Assembly: GCA_017551645.1 (NCBI GenBank)
Contig: JAFZLE010000092.1
Span: 1-6,967, forward strand
Reading direction: 5' to 3'
Source: Clostridia bacterium
GTDB lineage: Bacteria > Bacillota > Clostridia > Christensenellales > Aristaeellaceae
DNA length: 6,967 nucleotides
Shown: one piece after another, positions 5,941-6,967 of the stretch
Numbering within the stretch: position 1 is the first letter of the stretch
How the letters are laid out: every line of letters begins with the position of its first letter
Position numbers and translations under genes: made by a program
Notes under the pieces: model-generated
The model's database searches: none
What the model was told of the DNA's origin: nothing
Seen by the model: the letters and a program-made list of their open reading frames with translations, nothing else

Positions 5941-6525
5941 ATGAGCCAGACTGCGTATCAGAGCGCTCCTCAGCAGGAGGAGACCGAGAAGAAAACCGTC
6001 ATAAGCGAAAATACTACCCTTGCCCGCAGGGTATTGGCCGCGGCCATCGCCCTGTCGCTGCTGGTGATAGGGCCGCTCAAGCTCAAGGCCATGAGAAGCA
6101 GCACGGTCAAGGATTTGAAATACAATTCCTCAGTCACTACCGAATACCGGGACGACTCGGTGGGCTATTACGTGGAACGCTCCGTGGATTCCGCCCAGCA
6201 GATACTTAACCTGGTGAAGGCGGGGGGCGAGAGCGCCAAGGCGGACGAGCTGGAAAAGCTGATAAAGCAGGTCCGCGCCGCGGACGAGACCGAAATGGTC
6301 AAACTGTACGAAGAAATGTACGCCAAGGCCACGGAACTGTATACCGCGTACCTGAGGGACGATTCCTCCGCAAAGCGGTATATGGACAACCTGACCAGCT
6401 ACAGCAAGACCATAGCCACCAACGCCTACTGGGAAAACGCGGACAAGTTCAATTCCGCCCGCAACGACATTCCCGGCAGGCTGATGGCGCTCATCTGGGG
6501 AATAAAGGAAGTGCCTTCCAAGTAA
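5941..6525 (+). CDS. Single-pass membrane protein, divergent LemA-like
   Basis: The 194-residue product has a polar Gln/Glu-rich N-terminus (1-27), one membrane helix (about 28-46), a basic stop-transfer patch (KLKAMR), and a soluble helical domain predicted outside the membrane. The C-terminal pattern Y-x-x-N-A-x-x-F-N followed by a Pro-containing segment and IWGIKEVPSK (163-194) resembles the end of LemA proteins, where Y-N-x-A-V-x-x-F-N is followed by P and G-F-K-x-P. The N-terminal half of the domain shows little LemA sequence similarity, so the match is partial. LemA function is poorly defined; members are envelope-associated. AAGGA (5930-5934) lies 6 nt before the ATG. The gene follows telA by 104 nt with a hairpin between, so it may be read from telA by read-through. 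Six of its nine Ile codons are ATA, unlike telA. The alternative is a lineage-specific helical envelope protein. Confidence 0.5.
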   Translation: MSQTAYQSAPQQEETEKKTVISENTTLARRVLAAAIALSLLVIGPLKLKAMRSSTVKDLKYNSSVTTEYRDDSVGYYVERSVDSAQQILNLVKAGGESAKADELEKLIKQVRAADETEMVKLYEEMYAKATELYTAYLRDDSSAKRYMDNLTSYSKTIATNAYWENADKFNSARNDIPGRLMALIWGIKEVPSK

Positions 6526-6551
6526 GGCGATAAAACTGGTTTTTGCCGAGT

Positions 6552-6967
6552 ATGCGTGAAAAAACGTTTGCGGAAGCTCCCGCGGAGCCGGAGCAGCGCG
6601 ATGCGGCGCAGGCCGTGAGCACGGCCGTGTGCCTGCCCGAGTCCGAAGAAGCCCCGGAGGAGCTTACCGTTTCCGAGATAGAAGCCGCGCCCGCGCCCAA
6701 AAAAGACGGGCTGCGCAAAGCGATGTACGTGGTGGGCGCCCTCGCGCTGGCGTGTTTGCTGGCCGGGATACTCGATCCCGCCGTGATGGCCCTGATGATC
6801 GCGCTGGCCGCCCTGCTGGGCATGGCGGCGGGGCTGATGGCCATCGCCCGGAGCGGACACTGGGAAGTGTTCTGGTACGGCTTCGGCAGGGTGCTCATAC
6901 TGATTTTGCGGTTCATTTTTGAAGTGCTCATAGACGCGCTGCTGCATTCCGGACGCAGCGGCAGCCA
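6552..6967 (+). CDS. Unrecognised membrane protein with acidic N-terminus, 3' end cut by the window
   Basis: An open frame runs from ATG at 6552 to the right edge with no stop (138 full codons plus two bases); an in-frame TAA at 6531 bounds it upstream. The first ~50 residues are Ala/Pro/Glu-rich and look disordered, followed by a basic patch (KKDGLRK). Two closely spaced hydrophobic helices come next (about 58-74 and 76-99). A third, aromatic and amphipathic helix follows (about 103-131, with HWEVFWYGFGR then a Leu/Ile/Phe-rich run), ending in a Ser/Gly/His-rich tail. I recognise no family. There is no convincing ribosome binding site before 6552, so the start is the weakest point; TTG at 6543 is possible. 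It begins 26 nt after the lemA-like stop and is probably co-transcribed with it. Codon positions are GC-rich at the third base, as expected for a real gene. Confidence 0.7.
   Translation, partial: MREKTFAEAPAEPEQRDAAQAVSTAVCLPESEEAPEELTVSEIEAAPAPKKDGLRKAMYVVGALALACLLAGILDPAVMALMIALAALLGMAAGLMAIARSGHWEVFWYGFGRVLILILRFIFEVLIDALLHSGRSGS

Noticed and set aside
6526..6547. GGC...AAAA...TTTTTGCC stem-loop between the lemA-like and terminal genes as a terminator
   Set aside because: The stem is A-T rich with an internal mismatch, and the T-run is inside the stem rather than after it.
6629..6922. 97-codon + frame and two minus frames at the right end
   Set aside because: The Arg/Gly-rich products show no motif. 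The frame from 6552 has coherent membrane helices and runs open through the region, so these are shadows of it.

Overview
The window is gene-dense, GC-rich bacterial DNA with every gene on the + strand, short intergenic gaps and strong purine-rich Shine-Dalgarno sites. The protein set (XpaC, TelA, TerD, a Gram-positive ExoA-like exonuclease III) and the promoter style suggest a GC-rich member of the Bacillota, probably Clostridia. There is no RNA gene, CRISPR array, insertion sequence or phage gene. This is a lineage inference from gene content and codon use, not a sequence match.

Layout: (1) the last 91 codons of a probable MGH1/GH63-like glycoside hydrolase (1-278); (2) a sigma-A-like promoter (291-320) and a 422-residue ArsB/NhaD-type ion permease (384-1652); (3) a TerD-family calcium-binding stress protein (1720-2334); (4) a compact rhomboid intramembrane protease (2408-2995); (5) a 16-bp perfect inverted repeat overlapping a near-consensus promoter (3023-3069), followed by exonuclease III (3102-3857) and, 10 nt later, an XpaC-family membrane protein (3868-4611); (6) TelA (4706-5836), followed by a strong hairpin and a 12-bp palindrome; (7) a membrane-anchored, divergent LemA-like protein (5941-6525); (8) an unrecognised membrane protein with an acidic N-terminus that runs off the window (6552-6967).

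Reading: XpaC and TelA are a classic neighbouring pair, and TerD belongs to the same broad tellurite/toxic-anion and envelope-stress world. Here they sit with a rhomboid protease, an AP endonuclease/exonuclease, a LemA-like protein and an unknown membrane protein. The plausible theme is an envelope or metal stress module with a DNA-repair component. That link is inferred from adjacency, not shown. The most distinctive signals are the palindrome embedded in the xth promoter, the ATC-dominated codon use of telA against ATA-rich neighbours (which suggests high TelA expression), and the uncharacterised terminal gene.
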